Of a stretch of DNA of 64,000 nt, positions 63,380 to 64,000 are shown piece by piece. Location: contig NC_092578.1 in assembly GCF_037975245.1 (NCBI RefSeq), positions 9,280,359-9,344,358 on the forward strand, written 5' to 3'. The notes below the pieces were generated by a model. That model ran no database searches, was not told the DNA's origin, and saw only the letters and a list, made by a program, of their open reading frames with translations. The position numbers were made by a program, and so were the translations under genes. The stretch's first letter is position 1. Every line of letters begins with the position of its first letter. Source of the DNA: Apostichopus japonicus (Eukaryota; Echinodermata; Holothuroidea; Aspidochirotida; Stichopodidae).

Positions 63380-64000
63380 TTTAACCCTTCAAGTCCCATG
63401 GGATCTTGTCATAATTGATTTGCAAGTACACTTTTCAAAAAATTAAAACTAGACTTTACCATTTCGCTACGTTACAGGACTGTTGGTATCATTTTTTTCA
63501 GTAAATGACACTTTTTTATGGGGGGGGGTGGTTAATATTGAATACTGCCCTCCACCACTAAAGGGCAGTCCGGACAAAGGGGAAAAAGTTCCCCTTTACA
63601 GTGTTGGATATATATATATATTTCACTTGGGAACAGTTTTTTGACAAAATATGAATAAAAATTAGACAAAATTGGCATAAAATCCAACAAAGTTTGCTTG
63701 AAATTCTGATGCAACCTCAAAAGCCAAAAAAAGGGTCAAGTACCAAAAAATGGAAATTTTGTGTCGCTAGGATCAAGGGCATGTAGTGTGGGGGAAACTT
63801 CTGCCAGCCATGTTAAGTCCGCCATTCAGTGGGGTGGGGTGCTGGGGAACTGTATGAGGTTCTTGTTGTATCTGCCATTGTGTGCCCTTTTTCAACACAA
63901 AGTGCCCCTTTCGTGGTTATTTGTCCCCTGCCCTATTCCCATGTAGGCGTCCCTGTTTGTACATTCTTTTACCAAAAGAATATATGTGGATGCCTTTATG
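63380..64000. other. No gene seen
   Basis: Contains a G run, an AAGGGGAAAAAGTTCCCCTT near-palindrome at 63577 and a short (TA)n. No coding signal. Confidence 0.4.

Overview
This is a eukaryotic, animal nuclear sequence. It has multi-exon genes with GT-AG introns, long AT-rich introns, tRNA-derived SINEs, decayed LINE and Penelope-like retroelements, and many small inverted-repeat DNA elements. The protein content (ORMDL, PHOSPHO phosphatase, CARF-like factor, a CAP secreted protein) is metazoan. The repeat style suggests a marine invertebrate deuterostome, perhaps an echinoderm such as a sea cucumber. That placement is an inference and was not tested. No operon, phage, CRISPR array or bacterial system is present.

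Layout. 1-4.6 kb: the 3' part of a plus-strand gene whose 5' end lies outside the window. Five exons join in frame (305-461, 607-1336, 1529-1666, 3184-3448, 4139-4616) to give an unrecognised one-pass membrane protein with a Cys-containing segment and a Ser-rich tail. Its introns hold a 910-bp hAT-like element built on a 138-bp satellite, and a (TA)n tract. 7.6-10.5 kb: a likely promoter, a dead LINE, and an intact single-coding-exon PHOSPHO1/2-type phosphatase (9701-10474). 11.1-12.2 kb: a broken Penelope-like element with a GIY-YIG-like end.

16.9-37.2 kb: an ORMDL gene on the minus strand, reconstructed from three coding exons (36899-36690, 35549-35401, 17079-16944). It encodes 164 residues and has an 18.3-kb second intron. 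That intron is a store of repeats: two copies of a 362-bp TTAA-ended MITE, two SINEs, minisatellites, an array of nuclear-receptor-like direct repeats, and a foldback element. A possible non-coding first exon lies near 41.5 kb.

42-44.8 kb: a patchwork of MITEs inside a dead LINE, a SINE and a third TTAA MITE. 45.9-54.0 kb: a complete six-exon minus-strand gene (478 residues) of the CARF (ALS2CR8) calcium-responsive transcription factor family. Its stop codon lies inside the first unit of a degenerate repeat that fills the following sequence. 54.3-55.4 kb: an 8-bp-TSD hAT-like element with a second TIR element nested in it, just upstream of the CARF-like gene. 58.4 kb: the first exon of a secreted CAP protein. 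59.8-63.4 kb: a candidate plus-strand gene whose exons keep frame across junctions apart from one TAG.

The genes are not functionally linked. ORMDL acts on sphingolipid synthesis in the ER, PHOSPHO on phosphorylated metabolites, and the CARF-like protein probably on transcription. The most distinctive content is the set of non-autonomous DNA elements: satellite-bearing, foldback and nested forms, several with target-site duplications that can be read directly.
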